DNA from: Mortierella alpina
Taxonomy: Eukaryota > Mortierellomycota > Mortierellomycetes > Mortierellales > Mortierellaceae
Length of the DNA stretch: 64,000 bases
NCBI GenBank assembly: GCA_029449245.1
Contig: JANATF010000010.1
Coordinates: 620,001 to 684,000 of the forward strand
Direction: 5' to 3'
Shown: positions 54,989-64,000 of the stretch, one piece after another
Layout of the letters: every line of letters begins with the position of its first letter
Numbering within the stretch: the stretch's first letter is position 1
Translations under genes and position numbers: made by a program
The notes under the pieces: model-generated
What the model saw: the letters and a program-made list of their open reading frames with translations, nothing else
The model's database searches: none
Told to the model about the DNA's origin: nothing

Positions 54989-55302
54989 GGGAGATGATCT
55001 TATTGCAAATGCGTTGATGCATTGAGAAATGGGCGGTATCGCTCCCGATAGAGGCTATATCCAGCTGTTTACTTCGTTTCCTGTCCCCCTTTAGACCTCG
55101 TTATACCAACCCTCTATTTCTTTTTCTATTTTTTTTTTGTTGCCTGAGCAGCGACGCTGCTCGGTTGTACCATATATCCATAAATTCTTAATACCGTTTC
55201 TCAGAAGATGACACTGACATGTAGGGTATATTGCTCCCAAAGAACTTTCTACAACCCAGCAAAAGACAAGTGTTTAGACGTGTTCTCAATCTCATTTTTT
55301 TT
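54989..55302. other. Tail-to-tail spacer of PIG-Y and EHD genes
   Basis: No gene is seen. T-rich 3' UTR with a T8 run near 55131 and the 3' UTR of the minus-strand EHD gene. Confidence 0.6.
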
Positions 55303-57454
55303 TCAAACTGCGTGAGGGATCATGGTCCGCGGTAAAGTCTCTGGCAAGATGGCTTCCCCTCCACTCTCAACCGCCCGAATTAAATGCATCGCCACCGCAA
55401 ACTCATTCTCGTCCAAGTACCCGTTCGCGTCCCAATCCGCCAAAGTCCACACCTTGGCCAAGATATCTGTCGAAAGGCCCAAGCTCATCAGATACGGCTT
55501 CGCCGCCGATCCATTGATCCGACCCTCAATCGGACGGAGCGACCTAAAGACAGGCATCGACTTGGCCTTGTCAACGGACGAAAAGTGCCAGTAACTAGGA
55601 GGGATCTCACCATGGCTGCTGCCGCTCCAACTCACGGGGCTCACCTCCGGGATCAGAAACGGGTTCCGCTGTGCTTGCTCCAAGTGTGGATTGCCCTGTG
55701 GGAATCGACGCATCAGCTTGGGAAGGTCCACGGACAAGGCCTCCTCGACCACCGCCAAGATCGGCTCCTTGATCTTGCAGAAACTCTCAAACTTGTAAGC
55801 CCTGAGTGACTGACGAAACTTTTCGACATTTGGGAAATCACCCTCCGGTATCTTGTACAACTGTTGAATTTTAAGAAACTCCTTGTCGAGATCACGGATC
55901 AAGTCTTGCTGTTTCGAGGTCTTGCCAAAGACGGCGGGCATTTCCTTCTTGAGATGACCAATGATGTAGGCGTGAACCTTGGCTTGTCGTGCACGCTTCA
56001 CAATCTCGTTGACTTTGCGGATAGCGGCATTCCGGGGTAGGTCTCGAAGATCGCGAAGGAGATCGGCCTGCTCTGCATCCAATAAGGCGCGACAGTCCTC
56101 AAACGCGTTCGGCGGTCGCTGTAACCAGAACGAGCCCAAATAAACGCGCATGACCTCGGGTGTTTGAATCACCTTGCCGAGCGACCACATCAACGCGCCA
56201 TAGACGCGCATCAGTTGCTGCTGATTCACCATATCGCTCTTGTTCAGGATCACGCGCACCTTCTCCTCCTGGCCCTTGAGTGCATAGATCGAGGACCTGA
56301 ACTCGTCCGAGATGTCAAGTTTATGCGAATCAAAAAAGAGCAGGATCAGATCCGCACGCTCTGCAAACCACTCGATCGTCTTTGTAAAGTCGTACCCGCG
56401 GTCGACCCGTTGTTTGGTGCCGGCAAGAATCCCAGGTGTGTCGATCAGCGTCATGTTCTCGAGAAGCGGTGAGGGGCACTGTGAGACTTGAAACCGAGTG
56501 AGAAAGGATTGTCCAAACTTGTTCAAGCCTCGGAACGGAAACTCGTTAGATACCGCGGCTGCGTTGCCTGGGATGACCCGTGGCTCCGTTCCATTCATAA
56601 CTGCCACAAACCTGTCCGTCTGAGGAGGGGTTTTTTCGTGAAAGGATGATAGCAAAAGGTGTGAATATGGTCAGTACTGTTCAATGGCCACTCACGACAA
56701 GTGAACTGCAGCTGCCAATACATACAGTGGGCTCCACTCCCACATAAGAACCAGGGTACTCTGTATCAATAAGATGCCTGATAAACGTCGTTTTGCCCTA
56801 AACCACACGAAAGAGGGAGAGAGGGAGAGAGGGAGGAGCCATATCAGTGACATTGAGATTGCATCTCGGCTGTAATATTTTTTTTTCCACTTTAAGGCAG
56901 TGTGGAATTTATACCGTGGAGTATTGCCCTAGAAGCAGGACAATTGGCTTGCTCTCAATGTCAATGTCCGTCAATGGCGCAGAGTGAAACCCCTCAAAGT
57001 TGTAAGTGGTCTCCAATGGTCGGATTTTCCTGCGGTACGTGTCCTTGAGCTCGTCCATAAGCGGTCGGTAGTCATCATGGATCAAAAGGTTTGAAAATGA
57101 CCCGCCTGCCCCAATGCCTCGACGAAACGTCGAGCCTCGATTCGCTTTTCTACTTGGCGCAGGTGAAAGGCCGCCGTTTTTGCTAAACTTGTTCTTTTTG
57201 TGTTCCTGGTAACTGGCCCTTCCAGACTTTGTTGATATGATGGAGGGTGAAGGGCTAGAGTCACTTTTAGAGTCGTCATCTCCGTAAGCACTATAGTGGT
57301 GATCGCCCTTGGTGGGGTGTCCATAGTCATCCCAGGGTCCGCTAGCCGCAACCATGCCTCCTGTGGGGGTGACTGGCACACTTCCGAGTCCACCTTTGAA
57401 GGTGCCAGTCCGAATGGATTCGGTCTTCTTCTTCATGTCTTGAGAAAACCCCAT
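55303..57454 (-). CDS. EHD1: EHD/RME-1 family dynamin-like ATPase
   Basis: Three exons, 57454-56915, 56797-56726 and 56619-55303, give 642 aa. After a Ser/Gly-rich N-terminal extension of about 135 residues comes the EHD core. P-loop GQYSTGKTT (176-184) is split across exons 1 and 2. ENMTLIDTPGI is the DxxG switch and NKSD the base motif; the helical and membrane-binding region follows. A linker has an NPF motif (QRNPFLIPE). The C-terminal EH domain has a Ca2+-type EF-hand DANGYLDENEF and the NPF-pocket Trp in VWTLADW. EHD proteins bind ATP, oligomerise on membranes and drive endosomal recycling and tubule scission. Animal EHDs lack the long N-terminal extension. Confidence 0.95.
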
Positions 57455-58133
57455 GGCATGCTATGTGTTATCAGCGCCGTGTGCAAAAAAAAATATGTGA
57501 CGAGCGTGATGTTGATTCTGGAGTGCGAAGAGGGAAAAATAAAGAAGCAGAGAGCAGAACCATCTGCAGTCTTCTTTTTACGTGGCACTCTTCGGCTTCT
57601 CACTCCTTTGAACATTCCAGAGCAGCCTGATATGCCTCTCATGACTCGCTATTACGTTGTTGACGATAGGGTCTGCATAGCACTCTCTCCTCGCCCCAGT
57701 TTTTTTTTTACGCACGCGAAAGACGGGGGGACAGGACCTTACCGGAAACGTTTTGCTTGACCATGTGAGGGTCTCACGATACCAGCATCTCTAATCCCCG
57801 ATCTCGACTTCTGGGGACATGCTCAGGTCAGGTCGTTGGGCAGCGCGGTTGGTCAGCGTAGTCATAGGCTTGCCTTCATCGAAGAGTCCATGACACAATG
57901 CACCGGAACAGTGCGAGAAAAACAAACACAAAAAAACAATCGCTAGTCCATTCCGCACCACCCCAGCACTCGTCCGTTGAGAATCGCTTGTTTACCGGCA
58001 GGACGTGTATGCCTTCAGTCTCTTTGATCATGCAAATACCTTTGTTCATTTTCCTTTACTGCCCTTTTGTTCCTTCCTAGCACCCACTAAGCCCAGTACA
58101 CAAAGCGTAACTGACAAGACCAGCTCGCAAGAG
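57455..58133. other. Divergent region between EHD (-) and the hydrolase gene (+)
   Basis: This is a head-to-head promoter region. No convincing gene is seen. Purine- and pyrimidine-rich stretches and a T8 run near 57701 are present. An in-frame open stretch upstream of 58134 lacks a better start. Confidence 0.5.
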
Positions 58134-61100
58134 ATGCCTTTTGTTCAGCCTATGGGGGTCCCTGTTGGCTCCCGTCCAAACAACGTCAAGTCCATCATCA
58201 ACAGCTTCAACAATCCACCTCCAAAATCAAGGCCAGAGGCCGAAAAGTCCTGCCAGGTCAAGAACAACTGGGCCAAGAGCGCCGACGACTCCATCCATAT
58301 CTTCACCAAAACATGGCAGCCTATTGGCGTCTCAGTCCATTCGGTCGTTGTGTAAGCGATTCTTTCTCTCTCTCTATCTCTCTCTCTTTCTTTCTCGCTC
58401 TCTGTCCTTCTGTCTCTTCATGAGGACGCCCTTTTGTTTAGCCTAAGAGCACCTTTTTGTAGAATCGAGATAATGATGCTTCATCCCGGAAAGGAAGGAT
58501 TTTGGCCCTAATGTACAAAAACATGCAAAACTGCGATTCATGGATCATAGGTTTGTTCACGATATTGTCGAGCACTGCGAGAAGTACCAACCGCTCTTTG
58601 TGCTCTTCGCAGGAAAGGGCATAGAGGTCCAGTCATTTGATCTGCCAGGATTTGGTGAAACGGGCGCACGGGCCGACGCCCTAGGCATCACCGGAGGGTA
58701 AAACGCGACTTTTTTGTTGAACCTTTATTTTAAAAAAAAAAAATGTTTACCGCACACCATCTCAACCATCGCCCCTTCTTTTTTTTTTAGGTACAATGTA
58801 CTGCTAAAGGAGATTGACAATGCTCTTGATCGAGCCTTGTCGACTCGTCCTTCAAAACCTATCTTTCTGATGGGCCATGGCATGGGCGGTGCCTTGGTGC
58901 TCAATTATGTATGTGGGCTTGGGCAACGCATCACCTCCCTGGCGGGGATCATGATCTCTTCACCTTATCTAAAGCCCGCCATCTCAGGAGCCGGCACCAG
59001 GTTTCCAGGCACCTACAATCGACTCGGTAAATGGTACCCCAACATCAGCGTCAGCTTTCAGGTCTCACCACAAGAGCTGACACGGGATCACGCAGAGCAA
59101 GAACGACACCATGGCGATGGACTCATCCGCGACTCTGTCTCCTTACGATGCTGTAAGCCCTGAAAAAATGCTGTTCATCCTTTTTCTACTCTCATGCTGA
59201 ATGAAATTGTCCTCGGCTAATTCATGCATTTGTGTTCTAATTATGGATATAGTGGGTGATATGATCTATCAGGGTCAAAAGATGCTGAAGAAGCGATGGA
59301 AGCAGTTTCCACCAGCACTTCCAACACTACTTCTCCATGGAACCGATGATCCCATCTGCTCATACAAGGCAACCTCAACCTTGAACACCATACTCCAAAA
59401 GCTGGAACCAACCAATTTCAAATTCAAATCGTGGAAAGGCAACAAACACGATCGTAATGTCCCAAAAAAAATCGCACCTCAAGTTGGGTCGTTCGTGCGT
59501 TAACTGGGAGCGGTGCCTAGCAGCTCAATAACATTTTTGCTATTTTCGATCAATCCACCTCCTTCCCTGATGTATAGCTCATTGGGACCTAGACGCGGAT
59601 GCGGTCAGGAGTGAATATATCCATTGGATCCGCAACATTAGCCGGAACTATGTCAAGCCTCCCTTGGCGGCCGAGATGGTGCACACAGACACGCCCAAAG
59701 TAACTAAACCCACCGCGTCTCTCCTAAAACGAGGCAAGCGCACTGCAGCAACATCAAAGGCCGATCCACAAAGTGACGCTTCGCCCTCCAACAGCAAAAG
59801 CAAGACCAATGCAAAAAACAAACAGCCATCCACCAACGACCCACAAGAGCCGACAGTGCCCACCACCCCCTGTAGCGCATCTGCAGCGGAACCGGAAGCT
59901 ATCCAGGATCTGGCGGGTCTTCGTCGCCAGCAAGAACTGAAGCTTCAGAGGGCTATGGAGAAACGACAAGAGTACAACCTACTCCCCAACGGAAAGAGTA
60001 CCGCTGATGCTGATCATCCGTCTCCGCCAGCTGGCCTCGATTCTGGCGCCAAAACAGATGCAACAGAGAGGATCTCTACTGTGGCAACTGCCGCCTCTGT
60101 TTCTGCTTCAGAGACCAAGGACGATATGACGCCAGGGCTCACTGCTGAGTTGACAACAGCTGCTGGAGCAGATCGTAGCGCGTCTGCTCCGAACCTTGCA
60201 GATCAGACCGCAGGCGTTACGATTCACTTGACAATACCGCCTAGAGCAGATCAAAGTGCGTCTGCCCCAAACCTTGCAGTTACAGCCGCAGGCTCAACGA
60301 TTCACTTGACAACACCCCCTAAAACAGAACAAAGCACGTCTGCTCCGAACCTTGTAGATACAACCGCAGGCGCTACGATCCACCTGACAACACCCCCTAA
60401 AGCAGAGCAAAGCGCGTCTGCCCCAAACCTTGCAGACACAACCGCAGGCGCTACGATCCACCTGACAACACCCTCTAAAGCAGAGCAAAGCGCGTCTGCC
60501 CCAAACCTTGCAGACACAACCGCAGGCGCTACGACTCACTTGGCAACACCCCCTAAAGCAGAGCAAAGCGCGTCTGCCCCAAACCTTGCAGACACAACCA
60601 CAGGCGCTACGATTCACTTGGCAACACCTCCTAAAGCAGAGCAAAGCGCGTCTGCCCCTAACCTTGCAGACACAACCGCAGGCGCTACGATTCACTTGGC
60701 AACACCTCCTAAAGCAGAGCAAAGCGCGTCTGCCCCAAACCTTGCAGACACAACCGCAGACGCAACGATCCACTTGCCAACACCCCCTAAAGCAGAGCAA
60801 AGCGCGTCTGCCCCTAACCTTGCAGACACAACCGCAGGCGCTACGATCCACTTGACAACACCCCCTAAAGCAGAGCAAAGCGCGTCTGCCCCTAACCTTG
60901 CGGATACAGCCGCAGGCGCTACTATCCACTTGACAACACCCCCTAGAGCAGAGCAAAGCGCGTCTGCCCCAAACCTTGCAGACACAACCGCAGGCGCTAC
61001 GATTCACTTGGCAACACCTCCTAAAGCAGAGCAAAGCGCGTCTGCCCCTAACCTTGCGGATACAGCCGCAGGCGCTACGATCCACTTGGCAACACCTCCT

Positions 61101-61691
61101 AAAGCAGAGCAAAGCGCGTCTGCCCCTAACCTTGCGGATACAGCCGCAGGCGCTACGATCCACTTGACAACACCCCCTATAGCAGAGCAAAGCGCGTCTG
61201 CCCCAAACCTTGCAGATACAACCGCAGGCGCTACGATCCACCTGACAACCCCCTCTAAAGCAGAACAAAGCGCGTCTGCCCCGAACCTTGCGAATACAGC
61301 TGCAGGCACTACGATGGACACCCGTGTCGCAGAGATTGATCTCGCGAACCAAGTGATCACCGTCCTTCCAGATATCAGCACGGTCCCCGCTGTCACTAAC
61401 AAGGCTTACAGTTCTTCAGGCGCGCTCGTCAGAGAGGAAGCACATACAAACGACGACACTGACAAGGACACTGACAGAGAACAGGCCGTATATCCAGTAG
61501 CTGAGGACATGGAAAGACAGGAACCCTCCATTCCAGATCTGGCTGCTGTCGTTCATGCTGCCACTCCTACTACTACTTCTATTACTCCTACTGCTATTAT
61601 TGCCGCCTCCACTGCTGTCACCACTACCGCTGCCACCACGATGGATTCCAATGCCGCCAAGAATACAGACCTCCACGACACTCTAGAGTGA
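58134..61691 (+). CDS. Monoglyceride-lipase-like protein, nucleophile lost, fused to long repeat tail
   Basis: Five exons, 58134-58351, 58551-58697, 58791-59152, 59253-59453 and 59578-61691, sum to 3042 nt (1013 aa). Residues 20-335 follow the MGLL/Yju3 fold: FVHDIVEHCEKY, FDLPGFGETGARAD, ALGITGGYNVLL, FLMGHGMGGALVLNY, LLLHGTDDPI, and GNKHDPHWDLDADAV with IHWIRNISRNYVK. Family members have GHSMGG. Here codon GGC at 58879-58881 puts Gly152 in place of the catalytic Ser, and the oxyanion HG is HD (76-77). The Asp (274/275) and His308 remain. A pseudo-enzyme is therefore likely. The C-terminal 700 residues are disordered, with a basic/Lys-rich linker, about 14.7 copies of a 26-residue repeat (508 to about 890) and a Thr/Ala-rich end. 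The single large final exon joins both parts without a stop, so the fusion is direct in the sequence. Confidence 0.82.
60171..61318 (+). repeat. 78-bp tandem repeat (26-residue unit), about 14.7 copies
   Basis: The units run from 60171. Each encodes the core QSASAPNLAD, then TTAGATIHL, then TTPPKAE. The first three units are the most divergent, and the later ones are nearly identical, varying TTP/ATP and DTT/DTA. The first unit has DRSASAP where later ones have EQSASAP. Because 78 is divisible by three and the unit has no stops in several frames, long shadow ORFs arise on both strands. Confidence 0.97.
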
Positions 61692-61789
61692 AAATGAAAA
61701 CAGAAAGTCATCTGTACCTCATGACTACTCCTCCACCCACCCCGCCATGTACAATAATAATACAGCGAGCACAGAATCGCGATTACAAT

Positions 61790-61795
61790 TTTATT
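61790..61795 (-). terminator. Poly(A) signal for the PDI-like gene
   Basis: TTTATT on plus is AATAAA on minus, about 50 bases beyond the stop at 61844-61846. Confidence 0.6.
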
Positions 61796-61843
61796 TTTCT
61801 TTAATTTTCAAGTGCAGAGATCATTGGACCCCCCCAAGCCCTT

Positions 61844-63691
61844 TTACAACTCATCCTTGACGTTGGTCTTGGGCTCAGTCTTCTCCTCAGGCTTCTCCGA
61901 AACATCCTCCTCTGCCCTAGTCTCCCGCAACTGGCCCTCCAGGACAACGTCAAACGAGTAAGGGAACGCCCTGGCACGTCCCGTAGAAGCGTCCGACAGC
62001 CACTCCTTAATGCCCTCCACATCAAACCGTCCAATGAATGGCACGAACGCCTTCTTTGTCGGGTGGATCAACAACAAACCCGGAACATCGCTCGAGATCT
62101 GGAACTGGTCCCGAAGAGCGTTCACGTTCGAGTCCAGGGCACTCATCCACATGAAATGCTGAGGCTTGTTAGCCTCATGCGCAGCCTTCTTGACCTGGCG
62201 GAGGATATCCAAGTTATGCTCGTGCAATTCAATTGACTCTGGGTAATCTGGTTCAACCACCAAGAACCCAATCACGCACGATCCCCTCTTGTTCAAGCAC
62301 TCGTTGTCGAGCTGATCCTGATCCACGATCTGTCTCACTTCGGGATCGAACACGACCGCGATGGGTTCCTCGTGCTTGGATTCCGTGGCCGGCTTCTTTT
62401 CTGAAGAAGAGGAAGAGCCCTTCTTCTGGGAACCATTGTCGTTAGTCGTCTTTGTGTCCTGAGCGGGCTCGGCGTGCTGGTTTAAGAACTCGGCAATGGG
62501 AGCCTGCTTCATTGCTCCTGAATAAAGGGATGGTTCCTGGCTTCCTTTGGAGAAGACGACCAGTGTTGGGAGCTTGGTGATCTTGAACTTTCTCTTGACA
62601 TCCTCACTGGGCTTGCGCATCTCCGCAACGCTCATCCTGCCCTTCAAACCAGTGGCAAGGCCCTTGTACATGGCGCTGGACTCGGATTTCTCTGTGAACA
62701 ACAATGCGCGAGGTTTGCTCTATTTTGGATTTGAATCACATTAGCGAGGTTTTAGTTGACTATATCTTAAGCATGGGTACACCCTCTGTCTATGAAGGAT
62801 GCGCACTCAAACAATCATCAGGCATGACTCCTCTTTTGGCTTACATCGTTTGCTGCAAACTCGTCAATGTTGGTGATCTTTTCACTGGATTCGTTGCTCG
62901 AAACCAGCTGGATGTCGTTGGGAAGCAGCTTGACGACGTGTTTAGCCATCGCCGCTGCAGTTCTCTCGCCTTGATAGTCCTGGGGGTACTTGACGCCCTT
63001 CTTTCCGCTCTTGGAAGGTGGGAAAACCTTGATCGTTGGAAATCCTACAAATCAGGAACAAAGAAAAAAGAAAACAGTGTAAGTGTAAAAGGCGCGTTGT
63101 GTTGATGAAGGCAAGCAGGTGGAAAAGCGCGGGCGTGCACGTTTTTGTGTTTTCAGAGATGGGATCGATTTGCTTTACCTTTGATGCCATACTGTGAGCA
63201 AAGAGGCTTGTTCATGTCGTTATCACAATCGATCGCTCCCAGTTTGGCGATGCCACGAAGGTTCTCGGCAGCGGCCTTGTACTGTGGAACTAGGCTAAGG
63301 TACAAGAAGCAACAGATAATAGGAGTGCAATGGGGGTGGCGATGAGTGGGCTTGGTCACAAAAGCACTTTCTTCCCCTGCAAGTCTTCTTGGTAGCCTTT
63401 GGCTTCGTTTCCTTACTTTTTACAATGACCACACCAAGGAGCGTAGAACTCGACCATGACTACGTGCTGGCAGGATGAAGAGAGGACATGTCGGTGTCAG
63501 CGGAATGCGGCACAGGCTGCTCCTTTCCGCAAATGAGATGTGGTCGCACTTACGTCGGAGTCCATGACCTCGGACTGAAAGTTGTGGGTGGTGAGGTCGA
63601 CGACGCTGTCCTTTGCAGAGTAGAGGCCTGCGAGGACCGACTGCGACAACAGTAGTGCCCCGAGGGCAATAGAGGTCAAGCTGTGCTTCAT
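61844..63691 (-). CDS. ER protein disulfide isomerase-like protein with KDEL signal
   Basis: Five exons, 63691-63554, 63466-63417, 63294-63179, 63044-62845 and 62719-61844, give 459 aa. It begins with a signal peptide (MKHSLTSIALGALLLSQSVL). One active thioredoxin domain follows, with EFYAPWCGHCKN (Cys58 and Cys61), GAIDCDNDMNKPLC and GFPTIKVF. A second, Cys-less thioredoxin-like domain is followed by a Ser/Lys-rich linker and a third, P5-like module (GFLVVEPDYPES, LLLIHPTKKAFVPFIGRFD). The chain ends KDEL for ER retrieval. Composition and order resemble P5/PDIA6 and yeast Mpd1 rather than classic PDI with two CxxC domains. It would form or rearrange disulfides in secretory proteins. Active-site residues are intact. 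Confidence 0.92.
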
Positions 63692-64000
63692 GGATGGGTG
63701 TGTGGATGGATGAATTACAGTAGGTGGAAAGGAGTGGTGAGGGCGACAGATGTGTGGAGAATAGAACGAACAACCGCAGGCCACAGCTCTTGGACGTTTC
63801 ATTTAGTCGCGGGAAACCTTTGACGCGGAAGCCAATGATTGGCCGCGAAGCTCTCTGCGGCGATGTGCCCTTTGGCACGCACCTCGCTGCGGGTTGCTCG
63901 GGCGTGTGTGCTGCCTATCATGCCTAGGATCTATGCAGCAGACCTGTGGATCGTGCTTCTGCTTGAAAGACATGTTATCGACCTCCAAGACGGATGAGCG
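63692..64000. other. Upstream region of the PDI gene
   Basis: Promoter and leader of the PDI-like gene on minus. No gene is recognised to the window edge. A minus-strand open frame at the far end is too short to judge. Confidence 0.4.

Noticed and set aside
60294-61352. 352-residue minus-strand ORF rich in Cys/Arg
   Set aside because: It is the antisense of the 78-bp repeat. The unit length is a multiple of three, so any frame open in one unit is open in all. No start context or partner exon.
1-64000. tRNA, rRNA, transposase or retroelement genes
   Set aside because: None recognised by eye on either strand. A tRNAscan-type search could still find a small RNA in the gene-free intervals.

Overview
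This window is nuclear DNA from a filamentous fungus. The introns are mostly short (about 80-200 nt) with GTAAG-like donors and CTAAC-like branch points. The gene content is entirely eukaryotic: TRAPP, tomosyn/Sro7, a GRAM-VASt sterol transporter, enolase, Ras, PIG-Y, EHD, PDI, PPR and a mitochondrial carrier. The intron-rich style and the NACHT-pentapeptide-WD40 genes suggest an early-diverging fungus of the Mortierellomycotina/Mucoromycota kind. That placement is an inference from gene style, not a database result.

Layout. Positions 1-1653 hold the 3' part of a gene for an acidic protein with many SUMO-type motifs. Positions 2.1-13.4 kb hold a tandem duplication of a large, intronless, NLR-like receptor gene (about 1750 aa: helical N-terminus, NACHT ATPase, pentapeptide repeats, WD40 repeats). 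The first copy is broken by two 1-nt deletions and a nonsense change. The second is intact with 14 WD40 units. The copies share a 557-bp tract of perfect identity and mosaic WD40 units.

Positions 13.6-32.6 kb carry TRAPPC8/Trs85 (-) and tomosyn/Sro7 (+) from a shared divergent promoter, then a GRAM-VASt (Lam/Aster-like) gene (-) and enolase (+). Positions 33.1-35.9 kb carry a RasB/Ras2-type GTPase (-) split into seven exons of 30, 18, 18, 22, 2, 128 and 349 nt. The 2-nt exon and a GC-AG intron are inferred because only they restore the Ras reading frame. A 3.3-kb gene-free, microsatellite-rich stretch follows.

Positions 39.2-49.3 kb hold a Ser/Thr-rich single-pass membrane protein (-), a membrane-anchored alpha/beta hydrolase (-), a small SET protein (-), an extended SDR/NmrA-like protein (+) and a divergent mitochondrial carrier (+). 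Positions 50-57.5 kb hold a small Cys-rich protein (-), a PPR protein (-), a PIG-Y/Eri1 subunit with a long extension (+) and an EHD ATPase (-). Positions 58.1-61.7 kb hold a monoglyceride-lipase-like gene (+). Its nucleophile Ser is replaced by Gly and it is fused to a long tail with about 14.7 copies of a 26-residue repeat. Positions 61.8-63.7 kb hold a KDEL-tagged PDI-like protein (-).

Much of the window concerns membrane traffic and lipid/ER biology (TRAPP, tomosyn, EHD, Lam, PIG-Y, PDI), but as independent eukaryotic genes rather than an operon. Exon coordinates were derived by hand from splice motifs, frame and protein-family continuity. In the spliced genes given with residue counts, the exon sums are divisible by three, but no transcript evidence is available.
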